Assembly: GCA_966249405.1 (NCBI GenBank)
Contig: CBINDO010000003.1
Coordinates: 1-64,000 of the forward strand
From: SZUA-265 sp966249405
Lineage (GTDB): Bacteria; Myxococcota_A; Polyangia; Polyangiales; Polyangiaceae
Direction: 5' to 3'
DNA length: 64,000 bases
The notes beneath the pieces were generated by a model that saw only the letters and a program-made list of their open reading frames with translations, made no database searches and was not told where the DNA came from. Positions 17,577-26,508 of this stretch are shown piece by piece; positions within the stretch are counted from its first letter, which is position 1; each line of letters starts with the position of its first letter. The position numbers and the translations under genes are program-made.

Positions 17577-18485
17577 TCAGCGCAGTGACTTCAATCGCTG
17601 GCCGAGATCACGTCCAAATTCGAAAGCATCAGCGGCTCGGCTCGGCCAAACGCAGCGCTCTTCGATCGTGCGGAGTCGTGAACCATCCGCCTCGGCCAAC
17701 AGCCCACGCAACCACATGCCGTTCTGTTCCTGACGCACCGCGTACGCGGCTACGGGCACCTGACAGCTACCTTCGACGGCCAACATGACGCCTCGTTCAG
17801 CCGCGACCGCTATCTCCGTATCGCTGTCGTTGACGGCGCCGAGCAGCGCCTCGGCACGTTCGTCCCCAACGCGTATCTCGATGCCGAGGGCGCCTTGCCC
17901 AACGGCGGGGAGACACACCTCCGCTTCCAGCACGTGCGTGTAGCGCGCTTGGAACCCCAGACGATTGAGGCCGGCGGCCGCGAGCACGACAGCGTCGACC
18001 TCCCCCTCTTCGCACTTGCGCAAGCGGGTGTCGACGTTGCCTCGGAGCGGCACGAACGAAAGATCCGGTCGCAGTCGCTGCAACTGGACCACACGCCGCA
18101 GTGACGACGTGCCCACCCGCGCCCCCGCCGGAAGTTCCTCGAACCGGACCCCGGTGCGCGTCTTGATCACGTCGCGCGCGTCCTCGCGCGTCGGAATGCA
18201 AGCCAAACGTAGGCCGGCGGCGAGTTCGGCGGGAACGTCCTTCAACGAGTGGACCGCGACGTCCGCGCTGCCGTCGAGCAGCGCCTCCTCGATTTCCTTG
18301 ATGAACAGGCCCTTGCCGCCGATCTGATTGAGGGCGCGATCCTGGATCCGGTCACCGGTCGTAGTCACGTGGAGTTCGCGGGTCTCTACGCCGGTGGCCG
18401 CGGTGAACTGGGCCATCCAAGCACGCGCCTGGGCCAATGCGAGGGCGCTCTTGCGCGTGGCCACGGTTACGAAAGCACTACTCAT
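17577..18485 (-). CDS. hemC: Porphobilinogen deaminase (hydroxymethylbilane synthase)
   Basis: This 302-aa protein has the normal length. It starts with ATRKSALALAQA and continues TTGDRIQDRALNQIGGKGLF, DVAVHSLKDVPAEL, GTSSLRRVVQLQRLRPDL and RGNVDTRLRK. The dipyrromethane cofactor cysteine is Cys241 in VEGSCQVPVAA. It polymerises four porphobilinogens to hydroxymethylbilane in haem and corrin synthesis, in the cytoplasm. No hemD or hemB neighbour is present. Confidence 0.96.
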   Translation of the reverse strand: MSSAFVTVATRKSALALAQARAWMAQFTAATGVETRELHVTTTGDRIQDRALNQIGGKGLFIKEIEEALLDGSADVAVHSLKDVPAELAAGLRLACIPTREDARDVIKTRTGVRFEELPAGARVGTSSLRRVVQLQRLRPDLSFVPLRGNVDTRLRKCEEGEVDAVVLAAAGLNRLGFQARYTHVLEAEVCLPAVGQGALGIEIRVGDERAEALLGAVNDSDTEIAVAAERGVMLAVEGSCQVPVAAYAVRQEQNGMWLRGLLAEADGSRLRTIEERCVWPSRAADAFEFGRDLGQRLKSLR

Positions 18486-18620
18486 GGGCGGCTGCGTAGC
18501 ACAAGCTTTCGGCGGTCGCTGGTTTTTGACGCCTGGCGCGAGGCCACATCCAGCAAGCCACGCCCCGCAACCGCACCCATCAATCGCGGCGGCGAACGCG
18601 AGCAGCCCGCTGCGTCGAGC

Positions 18621-19043
18621 TCACAAGCCCAACCCCGATATGATGCCGGGTGCGGGCCGAGCGCCGCTGAGCCGGGTTTGCTCCCGGCCCCCGCTGAATT
18701 TGATGAGCGTCGGGATGCTCTCGATTCGGTAACGTTGGGCAACGCCGCGCAGCACGTCGGTGTTGACCTTGGCTACCACCGCGTGCCCCGCCTTTTGAGC
18801 GGCGACCTTCTTCAGCTCGGGCGCTACCACTCGACAGGGTCCGCACCACTCAGCCCAGAAGTCCACCACGACCGGGAGCGGCGAGTTGGCGACGAGATCG
18901 TCGAACTCCGCCTCGGAAGTTAACTCCAGCGGCGCAGCCATCGGCGCGAGCGCCGTCTTGCACTTGGGGCAACGGGCCGCTTCATCCAAACGTGCCGCAG
19001 GGATCCGATTGTTGGCACCACACCCCGAACATCGAACGATCAT
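18621..19043 (-). CDS. trxC: Thioredoxin 2-type protein with N-terminal zinc ribbon
   Basis: This 140-aa protein starts with a zinc ribbon (CSGCGANNRIPAARL...CPKC, two CxxC pairs). A thioredoxin domain follows with active site WAEWCGPCR and the cis-Pro loop ESIPTLIKF. This is the TrxC/thioredoxin-2 architecture, a zinc-regulated cytoplasmic disulfide reductase. The ATG at 19043 is chosen because the zinc ribbon follows at once; the frame is open to 19082. Confidence 0.92.
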   Translation of the reverse strand: MIVRCSGCGANNRIPAARLDEAARCPKCKTALAPMAAPLELTSEAEFDDLVANSPLPVVVDFWAEWCGPCRVVAPELKKVAAQKAGHAVVAKVNTDVLRGVAQRYRIESIPTLIKFSGGREQTRLSGARPAPGIISGLGL

Positions 19044-19153
19044 GTTTCCTCGCTGGTCATACCGGAGCGGCGCACCGAACACCGGCCGATTCCTTCACGA
19101 TAACCACGAGCCCGAGCTCGTAAAGGTGGGGTCCAACGGCCACCCGGCGCGCA

Positions 19154-19177
19154 CGCCGCACGCACCGTGGTGCGGCG
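19154..19177. terminator. Hairpin downstream of the GH115 gene
   Basis: Perfect 8-bp arms (CGCCGCAC / GTGCGGCG) with an 8-nt loop lie between the GH115 stop (19217, minus) and the trxC start (19043, minus). There is no T tract on the minus-strand 3' side, so a terminator role is uncertain. Confidence 0.3.
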
Positions 19178-19216
19178 CCCGCCGATACTGCTCCAACGCC
19201 GATGGAACGGCTCGAC

Positions 19217-22200
19217 TCAACCAAAGGAGCGACGACGCAGCCGCGTTAACCCAAGGACGCCGAACGCGGCGAAGGCGGCGAGGCCCAGACCGCTCTGGTT
19301 TCGGTGGCGACCCGGGACGGAGCAGCCGCAACCGTCGCTCCCGGGCTGCGTACCCACGGGCGCGCCGTCCGTGCCCAACGGGGCGCTGGTCGTGGCGGCC
19401 GTCTCCGAGGGGCTGGTCGACGTGCCCGGCTGCCCCGGGGGAGTGCCGGGTATCGTCGCATCCGGTGTCGTCGTGCCACCGCTGGTTGGGGTCGGTGAAG
19501 TGCCGTTGGTTGGAGTGCCTGGATTGGTGCCGCCAGTGGTGGGGTCGTTGGTGTTGGGAGCGGTGCCCGTGCCGCTGCCGGTGGGCGTAGTCGCGGTGTC
19601 GTCCGACGTCGTCGGATCGACGGGGCCGTCCCCAGGCGGGACCTCGGGGGCGATGACTTCGGTCTCCACGTTCAGCGGCAGACGCGCGGGCGGCCCCAGG
19701 TAAGAAGCGGGCACGGCGCCGGTCTTGACGACGATCTTCTGCACGACCACGCCAGGATCGACCATCCACAGGTTCAAGGCATGTTCACCCGCAGCGGCAA
19801 TCGTATGCGTCGTGGACTTGACGATGACGTTGTCGCTCACCCACTTTTCCCACGCCGGCGCCGTATCGGTGAAGTTCGCTGGCAGCTCGGTGTGCATGTC
19901 GACTGTGGTCGCCTGCCCACCGTCGAATCCGACGGCGTACTTCAGGCCTGTCCCGTGTACAGGGAGCGATGGCGACAAGTATACATCGACCGTCACTTGT
20001 CCGGTCTTCCACAGGTACATCTGATAGTCGAGGTGCGGCGCGTTCCCCGATGGGGTGACGGGAGCCGCGTTCGGTGGGTCCGAAACCACGGCCGACCCCG
20101 TACGCCCCAAGTCGGGCACTTGGATCCAACGGGCGTCGGCGCCGTCGACACGTTCCGTGAAGTGAGACGCGTCGATCGAGACGTAACCGTTGCTCTCCAC
20201 GAAGCCCATCACCGCTTCGGGACGCGGCGTCTCCGGATTGCGGAGCGGCAGGTTCACGGTCACCGTGGCGCCGCCGCCTGCAATGGCGATCGCCGCGCTG
20301 GTGTCGCCCATCGGAACCTGCGCCCAATCCACCGTCACGCCGAGGCGGGTGTCGGCGGTTACGGTGCCGGAAGCCGGCGTCACCGTGACGTAAGGCTTGT
20401 CGCTCGTGGCGGTGAAGTCGAACGATCCTGCGCCGCGGTTGAACACCTCGATGCGCCGGTCTTCCTCGGGGTAATACACGGTGAGCTCCGGCAACGTGAG
20501 CGCGCCAGTGGTCGCGGCCTGGCGCGAACCTTCCACTGCCACGCCCATCGCCGCTTGGCCGCTCGCCTGCAGCCGTTTGGTCGTCGGCACCACGTCGACC
20601 TCGGGGTTGTCCCAGGACGTATAACTGATGTGGGTTTGCGTCATCAGCTGGTCCCACTTGCCGTCGTTGATCGAGTGATACTGCTCCGTGATGACGGCGT
20701 CGTTGTCGAACAACTCCTGCACGCGATCGGCCATGGCGTTGGTCGAGACGCGGCCCTGCGAGTTGTAGAGGTCGTTCTTACCAACCGAGACGTACATCTC
20801 GTTCAAGTTGGCGCACGCGCGGATCGGGAACAACACCAACTGGAAATACGCCGAACGCGCCTCTTCCGGGAGCTTGGCGTCGATCTCCTCGGCCTTGGCG
20901 ACGAGGGCGTTGTACTCGTCCACGACCGTATCGGCCTCACGGAAGTTCTCGACGCTATACGTGGTGCCACTCAGCAGCTCCGGCTTCCGACGCCCGTTGA
21001 ATTTCGAGTACTGCGAAACCAAATGAGCGATCTCTTCGGCATGTTCCGGCCCGAACTGAGCCTCCGCCCAGCGGCGCGGATAATCGACGAGCCTCGGCGT
21101 CGTCCAGCTCTCCGGGTTCCACGCCATGTCCATGAAGAAGTGGAGCGGATACTCCATCGGCTTGATGTCCCCGACGTTCACGATCCACACCTGTCGCGCT
21201 CCGAGACTGTAAGAGCGCCGCATCTGCTCCCAAACGCGCGGAATCGGGTTGGTGTTCAGCCAACGGTAGCTACGCGGACCGCCGACGTAGTCGTAGTGGT
21301 AATACACGCCGTACCCGCCCGGGCGGGGCGCCGCGTTGCGCTGTGGCAGGCGCCGCACATTGCCCCAGTTGTCGTCCGCGAAGATCAGCGTGACGTCGTC
21401 GGGTACCTCCATGCCTTCGTCGTAGTAAGTCTGGACCTCCTTGTAGAGCGTCCACACCTGCGGGATCGTGGCGACCGGTTTGCCCGTGACGGACCCCAAG
21501 ATGGTGCGCTGGTCCGAGACCACCTGCTCGAGCAACGGGATCCCCGCGCTCGGATTCGGGATGTCGCCGCTGCCGCGCATGCCCACGGTCACGAGTGTCT
21601 CACGATCACCCATGCGCTCGATGCCGCCCTCCCAGAAGGACCGCAAGGTCGCGCCGTTGGTGTCGTAACGCCAATCGTCGGCGGTGTGCCCGGCGTCGTA
21701 CCACTCTTGCTCGGAGCGCGTCATGGGCTCGTGGTGAGACGTGCCCATGACGACACCGTATTCGTCCGCCAGCCGCGGGTTCTCCGGGTCGTCGGCGTTG
21801 AACGACTTGCCCCACATCGCTGGCCACAAGTAGTTCCCCTTGAGGCGCAAGAGCAGCTCGAACACCCGGACGTAGAACTCGGAATTGAAACCCGGCCCAG
21901 TGTTGCCGTAGGTCTTGGCGTACCAACCCGTCAGCCCGGGTGCCTCGTCGTTGATGAAGAAGCCGCGGTACTTGACGGCGGGTTCACCCAGCGTGTGCTG
22001 CCCGTCGAGCACGTAGAGTTCGCTCTTCTTTGCGGGCGGGACGTCCGCCAGGTCGTACCAAGGTGAGACACCCATCTCTTCGGAGAGCTCGTAGATGCCG
22101 TAAATGGTGCCGCGCTTGTCGCTGCCGGCGACCACGAGCGCCTTCTCGACGCCCGCCATCGGCGCGTCCACCGTCTGAATCACGAATTTTTCCCACTTGC

Positions 22201-22684
22201 CGGTGAGCGCGGTCGCATCCAGCTTGCCTGCGGTGACGAGCCCGTCGATGAGCGGACTGTGGCCCACGGTGCCGACGACCACGACGCTCGGGCCCGTCGC
22301 GGCGTCCGCCTCCGTGAGCGCAGGCTCCACACCGCTCACGCGCTTCACGTCGGCTTGCAGGTCTTTGGCCGCTCGCGTAACGCCCGCGTAGTCCCCCGCG
22401 GACACGAAGATTGGCGCGGCTTGACCGCCAGCAAACAACGTAAATGCCCCCAGCGCCGCGTTCTGGGTGAGGAAGCGACCTTCGGCGCGCAGCTCCGAGC
22501 CCGCGTTCGCCCATTCCGACGCGCCTTTGGACGCTGGCAGGCGGGCCTCCAACGGCGCGCACCCGGCGGCGCCGCAATCGGCCGCCGACTGACAGCCCGC
22601 GAACACCACCACCGCCCCGAATAGTCCCCAGGTCGTCCGGGACGGGAATTCGTTTACCCAACGCACTGCTACATCGAACATCAT
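19217..22684 (-). CDS. GH115 family alpha-glucuronidase-like surface enzyme with lipobox and MYXO-CTERM-like tail
   Basis: The protein has about 1155 aa. The signal segment (FPSRTTWGLFGAVVVFAGC) has a lipobox-like VFAGC. The body carries GH115 features: an N-terminal GTVGHSPLI domain, YRGFFINDEAPGLTGW, EFYVRVFELLLRLKGNYLWP then AMWG, GTSHHEPMTR, DDVTLIFADDNWGN and GGYGVYYHYDYVGGPRSYRW. GH115 enzymes remove (4-O-methyl)glucuronic acid from xylan or arabinogalactan. C-terminal to the catalytic part are beta-sandwich domains. A ~100-residue Pro/Thr/Gly linker follows, then a tail with a Cys pair, a hydrophobic helix and Arg residues (GCGCSVP...GLAAFAAFGVLGLTRLRRR), which resembles MYXO-CTERM. 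The first ATG (22684) is chosen to start at the signal. Substrate is inferred. Confidence 0.88.
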   Translation of the reverse strand: MMFDVAVRWVNEFPSRTTWGLFGAVVVFAGCQSAADCGAAGCAPLEARLPASKGASEWANAGSELRAEGRFLTQNAALGAFTLFAGGQAAPIFVSAGDYAGVTRAAKDLQADVKRVSGVEPALTEADAATGPSVVVVGTVGHSPLIDGLVTAGKLDATALTGKWEKFVIQTVDAPMAGVEKALVVAGSDKRGTIYGIYELSEEMGVSPWYDLADVPPAKKSELYVLDGQHTLGEPAVKYRGFFINDEAPGLTGWYAKTYGNTGPGFNSEFYVRVFELLLRLKGNYLWPAMWGKSFNADDPENPRLADEYGVVMGTSHHEPMTRSEQEWYDAGHTADDWRYDTNGATLRSFWEGGIERMGDRETLVTVGMRGSGDIPNPSAGIPLLEQVVSDQRTILGSVTGKPVATIPQVWTLYKEVQTYYDEGMEVPDDVTLIFADDNWGNVRRLPQRNAAPRPGGYGVYYHYDYVGGPRSYRWLNTNPIPRVWEQMRRSYSLGARQVWIVNVGDIKPMEYPLHFFMDMAWNPESWTTPRLVDYPRRWAEAQFGPEHAEEIAHLVSQYSKFNGRRKPELLSGTTYSVENFREADTVVDEYNALVAKAEEIDAKLPEEARSAYFQLVLFPIRACANLNEMYVSVGKNDLYNSQGRVSTNAMADRVQELFDNDAVITEQYHSINDGKWDQLMTQTHISYTSWDNPEVDVVPTTKRLQASGQAAMGVAVEGSRQAATTGALTLPELTVYYPEEDRRIEVFNRGAGSFDFTATSDKPYVTVTPASGTVTADTRLGVTVDWAQVPMGDTSAAIAIAGGGATVTVNLPLRNPETPRPEAVMGFVESNGYVSIDASHFTERVDGADARWIQVPDLGRTGSAVVSDPPNAAPVTPSGNAPHLDYQMYLWKTGQVTVDVYLSPSLPVHGTGLKYAVGFDGGQATTVDMHTELPANFTDTAPAWEKWVSDNVIVKSTTHTIAAAGEHALNLWMVDPGVVVQKIVVKTGAVPASYLGPPARLPLNVETEVIAPEVPPGDGPVDPTTSDDTATTPTGSGTGTAPNTNDPTTGGTNPGTPTNGTSPTPTSGGTTTPDATIPGTPPGQPGTSTSPSETAATTSAPLGTDGAPVGTQPGSDGCGCSVPGRHRNQSGLGLAAFAAFGVLGLTRLRRRSFG

Positions 22685-23193
22685 TGAACTCGACTTTCGA
22701 AGCAACGCCCGCCATCGACCACGGTATCGGGCCAGGCTTGGGCGTTGCGCCTCCTGCAACTCTGGGCGCTTGGCTACGCGAATTCGACGCAGAGCTGGAG
22801 ATCTTTCGACGCCCTTCGACGTGTTGACGAAAGCGACTCGAACGGCACCTGAAATTCATGGGGTATTACCCCTGACAGATCGCACTCGTTCGCAAATCGC
22901 TCACCCGCGATCACAAAACGAAATGCGTTTGGAGGGTCTCGGGTATGCGCTCACGCACCGGCTCGAGTTTGCGCGCGGAAGTGGTTACCAATTCAAGTTA
23001 ACATCACGAGACGGAGCCGCCGGACCCGCTCCTTCGCCCGGTGAGCGATCGCCGCGACTCGCCATGCCCGGGGACGCGTCCATTCCGCCGCGGCTTTTCG
23101 GTTTTGTCGCTTGCTTTGGCCGAACGACCCAGGCATACTTCCGCCGGCTGGATACCAGCGCCCGACCCACCCTTCGACGAACAGGAGCCACGA
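22685..23193. other. Intergenic region between GH115 and the leuB leader
   Basis: This 509-bp divergent region contains no open frame with family features. It holds a 13-nt palindrome GGGGTATTACCCC at 22860-22872 that could be an operator, and the proposed leader promoter at 23111-23139. Open frames on both strands here look like high-G+C shadows. Confidence 0.6.
23111..23139 (+). promoter_or_regulatory. Possible sigma-70-type promoter of the leuB-ilvB-ilvN operon
   Basis: TTGCTT (23111-23116) and CATACT (23134-23139) are separated by 17 nt. The -35 box matches the consensus at 3 of 6 positions and the -10 at 4 of 6, so it is weak by sequence alone. The position would start the transcript about 50 nt ahead of the leader peptide. 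Confidence 0.3.
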
Positions 23194-23289
23194 ATGAGCA
23201 GCCCAGTAGCAGCCCAAGACGGCCCAGTATGTACTGGACTAGAAAGCCCAGTACTCGTAGTCGGGGTGAGCGTCGTCGTGCGTCGCTAG
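23194..23289 (+). CDS. Valine-rich leader peptide of the branched-chain amino acid operon
   Basis: A 31-codon frame starts at an ATG with an AGGAG site 6 nt upstream (23183-23187) and ends at TAG 23287-23289. Nine of 31 residues are valine and two are leucine, with the run VLVVGVSVVV just before the stop. Four of the valine codons are GTA and one leucine is CTA, codons that are rare in this G+C-rich DNA. This is the pattern of ilv/leu attenuator leader peptides. It precedes leuB by 301 bp. No trans function is expected; translation speed would report Val/Leu-tRNA charging. Confidence 0.75.
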   Translation: MSSPVAAQDGPVCTGLESPVLVVGVSVVVRR

Positions 23290-23590
23290 TTCCCCCAAAG
23301 TCCGGGCCCGATGGGCCGTTCTTTCCAGGCTCGACCTCAGCTGCCGCGACGACGGTGGTCACGGTTCTGATGAGCAGTTCGACAACCGCGTTGCTCGCCC
23401 GGAGCCGCCGGTCCAACCGAGCCTGGAGCCCTCCTGCCGCGACGCTTCAAAGCACGGCGGCAGCTCAAAAACCTAGGTTCCCGTCGCGGACCGCGCTATC
23501 GCTAGCGCCCCAACTCTCGGCCCCCAGCGGGTCCCTTCCCAGTTTCGGAGCCAAAACTCCCCCCAACAAAACCAACCAGAAAGAAGTCCC
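23290..23590 (+). promoter_or_regulatory. Structured leader RNA with competing stems (candidate attenuator)
   Basis: Several complementary segments lie between the leader peptide stop and leuB. GGCCC-GAT-GGGCC (23305-23317) is followed by GTTCTTTCC and is the best terminator candidate. CCAGGCTCG (23325-23333) can pair with CGAGCCTGG (23418-23426). AGCTGCCGC (23339-23347) and CTGCCGC (23434-23440) compete for the same partner GCGGCAGCT (23457-23465). GCGCTA-TCGC-TAGCGC forms at 23493-23508. Inside the leader gene, GGCCCA (23221-23226) could also pair with TGGGCC (23312-23317), which would disrupt the terminator stem. The regulatory model is inference. Confidence 0.55.
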
Positions 23591-24646
23591 ATGAGCAGCG
23601 TCATCAAAGTCGTGTCGGTTCCCGGCGACGGCATCGGTCCCGAAGTCAACGGTCAGGCAGTTCGCGTCCTCGAAGCAGTAATGAAGCTCGCCGGTCGCAG
23701 CCTCGAGGTCGTAGAGCTCCCGATGGGTGGTGTTGCGCTGGATGCTGGCGACAAGGCTTTGCCCGACCGTACTCGGGATGCGTGCTTGAAGGCGGACGCG
23801 GTGCTGCTCGGCGCCGTGGGTTTGCCCAAATACGACGGCGTGCCGGGCGATCGTCGTCCGGAAAAGGGTCTGCTGGATTTGCGTCAGGCGCTCGGCGTTT
23901 ACGCCAACTTGCGCCCCGTCCGATCGATCCCGGCGTTGATCGACGCTTCGCCGCTGAAGCGCGAGATCGTCGAAGGTACCGACATGTTGGTCGTGCGTGA
24001 GCTGCTCTCCGGTGTTTACTTCGGCCAACCCCGCGGCATCCAAGGTGACTACGCGTTCAACACCATGGGTTACTACAAGCACGAGGTCGTGCGCGTGGCC
24101 CGCATCGCGTTCGAAGCGGCGCGCAAACGCCGCAACAAGGTCATGAGCGTGGACAAGGCCAACGTGCTCGAGGTCTCGCAGCTGTGGCGCCAGACCGTCA
24201 AGGATCTGCACCAAGCCGAATACTCGGACGTGACCTTGGAGCACCAATACGTCGACTCGGCGGCGATGGATCTGATCCGCGCCCCGAAGCGGTTCGACGT
24301 GGTCGTCACCTCCAACCTGTTCGGCGACATCCTGACCGACGCAGCCGCCGTGTTGCCCGGTTCGATTGGGTTGCTCGCCAGCGCCAGCCTCGGCGACGGA
24401 CCGGGCTTGTTCGAGCCGATTCACGGCTCCGCGCCGGACATCGCCGGCAAGGGCATCGCCAACCCGCTCGGTTCGATCGGCTCGGTGGCGTGGATGCTCA
24501 ACACCTCGCTCAAGATGCCCGAGTGGGGCGCCCGCATCGAAGCTGCGATCGACCAAACCTTGGAGTCCGGCGCGCGCACCCGCGATCTGGGCGGTAACTT
24601 GTCCACGAAAGAAATGGGAGATTTGATATGTCAGGCGCTCCGTTAA
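23591..24646 (+). CDS. leuB: 3-isopropylmalate dehydrogenase
   Basis: This 351-aa protein of normal length has VVSVPGDGIGPEVNGQAVRV, the LLGAVGLPKYD loop characteristic of isopropylmalate rather than isocitrate dehydrogenases, NLRPVR, and the conserved active-site VVRELLSGVYFGQPRG. The metal- and NAD-binding segments are VTSNLFGDILTDAAAVLPGS and LFEPIHGSAPDIAGKGIANP. It oxidises and decarboxylates 3-isopropylmalate in leucine synthesis. The ATG follows a purine-rich AGAAAGAAG. Its 3' end overlaps ilvB by 19 bp. Confidence 0.96.
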   Translation: MSSVIKVVSVPGDGIGPEVNGQAVRVLEAVMKLAGRSLEVVELPMGGVALDAGDKALPDRTRDACLKADAVLLGAVGLPKYDGVPGDRRPEKGLLDLRQALGVYANLRPVRSIPALIDASPLKREIVEGTDMLVVRELLSGVYFGQPRGIQGDYAFNTMGYYKHEVVRVARIAFEAARKRRNKVMSVDKANVLEVSQLWRQTVKDLHQAEYSDVTLEHQYVDSAAMDLIRAPKRFDVVVTSNLFGDILTDAAAVLPGSIGLLASASLGDGPGLFEPIHGSAPDIAGKGIANPLGSIGSVAWMLNTSLKMPEWGARIEAAIDQTLESGARTRDLGGNLSTKEMGDLICQALR

Positions 24647-26508
24647 CCCCATCCAATACCCCCATGTTGGAGGACGAGGCTCACAAGGCCATGCTCACGG
24701 AGCGTGGTGTTCTCGGAGCGGGCCCGCGCCCGCTCGTGAACGGTGCTCGCCCCAAGCTCGACCGCACCGGTGAGACGATGCGGGGCGCCGAGATCGTCGT
24801 CGAGTGCCTGATTCAAGAGGGCGTCGACCTGATCTTCGGTTACCCCGGCGGCGCGATCCTGCACGTGTACGACGCGCTCCACAAAGCCCAAGAGCGCATC
24901 CGCCACGTGTTGGTGCGTCACGAGCAAGGCGCGGTGCACGCGGCTGAAGGTTTCGCGCGCGCCACGGGTCAAGTCGGCGTGTGCATGGTGACGTCGGGGC
25001 CCGGCGCCACCAACGTCGTGACGGGCCTGCAAGATGCGATGCTCGACTCGACGCCAATCGTCGTCATCAGCGGCCAGGTGGCGACCACTTTGATCGGCAG
25101 TGACGCGTTCCAGGAGGCGGACATGGTCGGCATCACGCGTCCGTGCACCAAGTACAACTACTTGGTCAAAGACGTGAAAGATCTGGCCAAGACGCTCAAG
25201 GAGGCGTTCTACCTGGCGCGCTCCGGTCGCCCAGGTCCGGTGTTGGTCGACATCCCCAAGGACATCACCGCGCACTTGCACGAGTTCAACTACCCGACGA
25301 GCGTCGACATCCCGTCGTACAAGCCCACCATTCGCGGCCACAACCTGCAGGTCAAGAAAGCCGCAGACATGATCGCGCATTACGAGCGTGTCGTGTTGTA
25401 CGTTGGCGGCGGCGTTACTGCGTCGCAGGCAGAGCCCGAGGTGATGCAACTCGCCAAGCGGCTGAACGCGCCGGTCACCCCGACGTTGATGGGGCTGGGC
25501 TGTTACCCGCCGAGCGACCCTCAGAACCTCGGCATGCTCGGCATGCACGGCACCTACGCCGCCAACATGGCGATGGCGGAGGCCGAGCTCATCGTCGCGA
25601 TCGGCGCGCGCTTCGACGACCGCGTCACTGGCGCGCTCGACAAGTTCGCGCTCAAGTCGCGCAAGATCCACATCGACATCGACCCGACGAGCTTGAACAA
25701 GAACGTCCAGGTCGACGTGCCAATCGTGGGTGACGCCAAGACGGTGTTGCAACAGATCTTGTCACACCTCCCCGACGCACCGCCGCCCGAACGCAAGAAC
25801 TGGTGGACGCAGCTGAACGGTTGGCGCAACAAGTACCCGCTCGCCTACAAGGAAGACGCCGAGTCCATCAAGCCCCAGAAGGTGATGGAAGAAGTCGCAC
25901 GTCTCACCGGCGGCAAGTACATCTGCTCGACGGACGTGGGCCAACACCAGATGTGGGCGGCTCAGTATTACCCCGCCGACCACGGCCGGAAGTGGCTGAC
26001 CTCGGGTGGTCTCGGCACCATGGGCTACGGCTTGCCGGCAGCCATGGGCGCGGCGTTCACGACCAAAGATCCGGTCATCTGCGTCACCGGTGACGGTTCC
26101 TTCCAGATGTGCATCCAAGAGCTCGCGACCTGTGTGCACGAGGGGCTGAACGTCAAGGTGATCATCTTGAACAACAACTTCCTCGGCATGGTGCGCCAGT
26201 GGCAAGAGATGTTCTACTCGCGCCGCTACAGCGAGGTGGGCATGAAATACTTCCCCGACTTCGTGCGCATCGCAGAGGCGTACGGTGCGACCGGCCTTCG
26301 CGCAGAAAAGCCCGAAGAACTTCGGGCCACCTTGGAGAAGGGCTTCGCGACCGAAGGTACCGTCATCATGGACATCATCGTGCACAAGGAGTCCAACGTC
26401 TTCCCGATGATCCCGGCAGGCGCCGCGCACTACGACATCACCATCGATCCCGAAGTGTTCGAAGGTGAATCGACGAGCGCCCAACGCATCGCCAAGGGGG
26501 GCCAATGA
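24628..26508 (+). CDS. ilvB: Acetolactate synthase large subunit (acetohydroxyacid synthase)
   Basis: This 626-aa ThDP enzyme has an N-terminal EGVDLIFGYPGGAILHVYDA with the catalytic Glu in VRHEQGAVHAAEGFARATG. It carries SGPGATNVVTGLQDA, a central FAD-binding-type domain, and the ThDP/Mg motif GDGSFQMCIQELATCVHEGL with ILNNNFLGMVRQWQ. It condenses pyruvate (or pyruvate and 2-oxobutyrate) for valine, leucine and isoleucine synthesis. The first ~45 residues form an extension before the family start. Its ATG lies inside leuB with GGGAG upstream, and its stop overlaps ilvN as ATGA, so the three subunits are coupled. Confidence 0.96.
   Translation: MSGAPLTPSNTPMLEDEAHKAMLTERGVLGAGPRPLVNGARPKLDRTGETMRGAEIVVECLIQEGVDLIFGYPGGAILHVYDALHKAQERIRHVLVRHEQGAVHAAEGFARATGQVGVCMVTSGPGATNVVTGLQDAMLDSTPIVVISGQVATTLIGSDAFQEADMVGITRPCTKYNYLVKDVKDLAKTLKEAFYLARSGRPGPVLVDIPKDITAHLHEFNYPTSVDIPSYKPTIRGHNLQVKKAADMIAHYERVVLYVGGGVTASQAEPEVMQLAKRLNAPVTPTLMGLGCYPPSDPQNLGMLGMHGTYAANMAMAEAELIVAIGARFDDRVTGALDKFALKSRKIHIDIDPTSLNKNVQVDVPIVGDAKTVLQQILSHLPDAPPPERKNWWTQLNGWRNKYPLAYKEDAESIKPQKVMEEVARLTGGKYICSTDVGQHQMWAAQYYPADHGRKWLTSGGLGTMGYGLPAAMGAAFTTKDPVICVTGDGSFQMCIQELATCVHEGLNVKVIILNNNFLGMVRQWQEMFYSRRYSEVGMKYFPDFVRIAEAYGATGLRAEKPEELRATLEKGFATEGTVIMDIIVHKESNVFPMIPAGAAHYDITIDPEVFEGESTSAQRIAKGGQ

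Noticed and set aside
19781..22066. A 761-codon plus-strand open frame opposite the GH115 gene
   Set aside because: It is the exact antisense of a gene with clear family motifs, and its peptide is Arg/His/Val-rich with no recognisable domain, as expected for a G+C-rich shadow frame.
22770..23594. A 274-codon frame covering the region before leuB, considered as a real gene
   Set aside because: It has no Shine-Dalgarno and no domain, and it crosses the well-formed leader peptide and its stems in another frame. The leader interpretation explains the region better.
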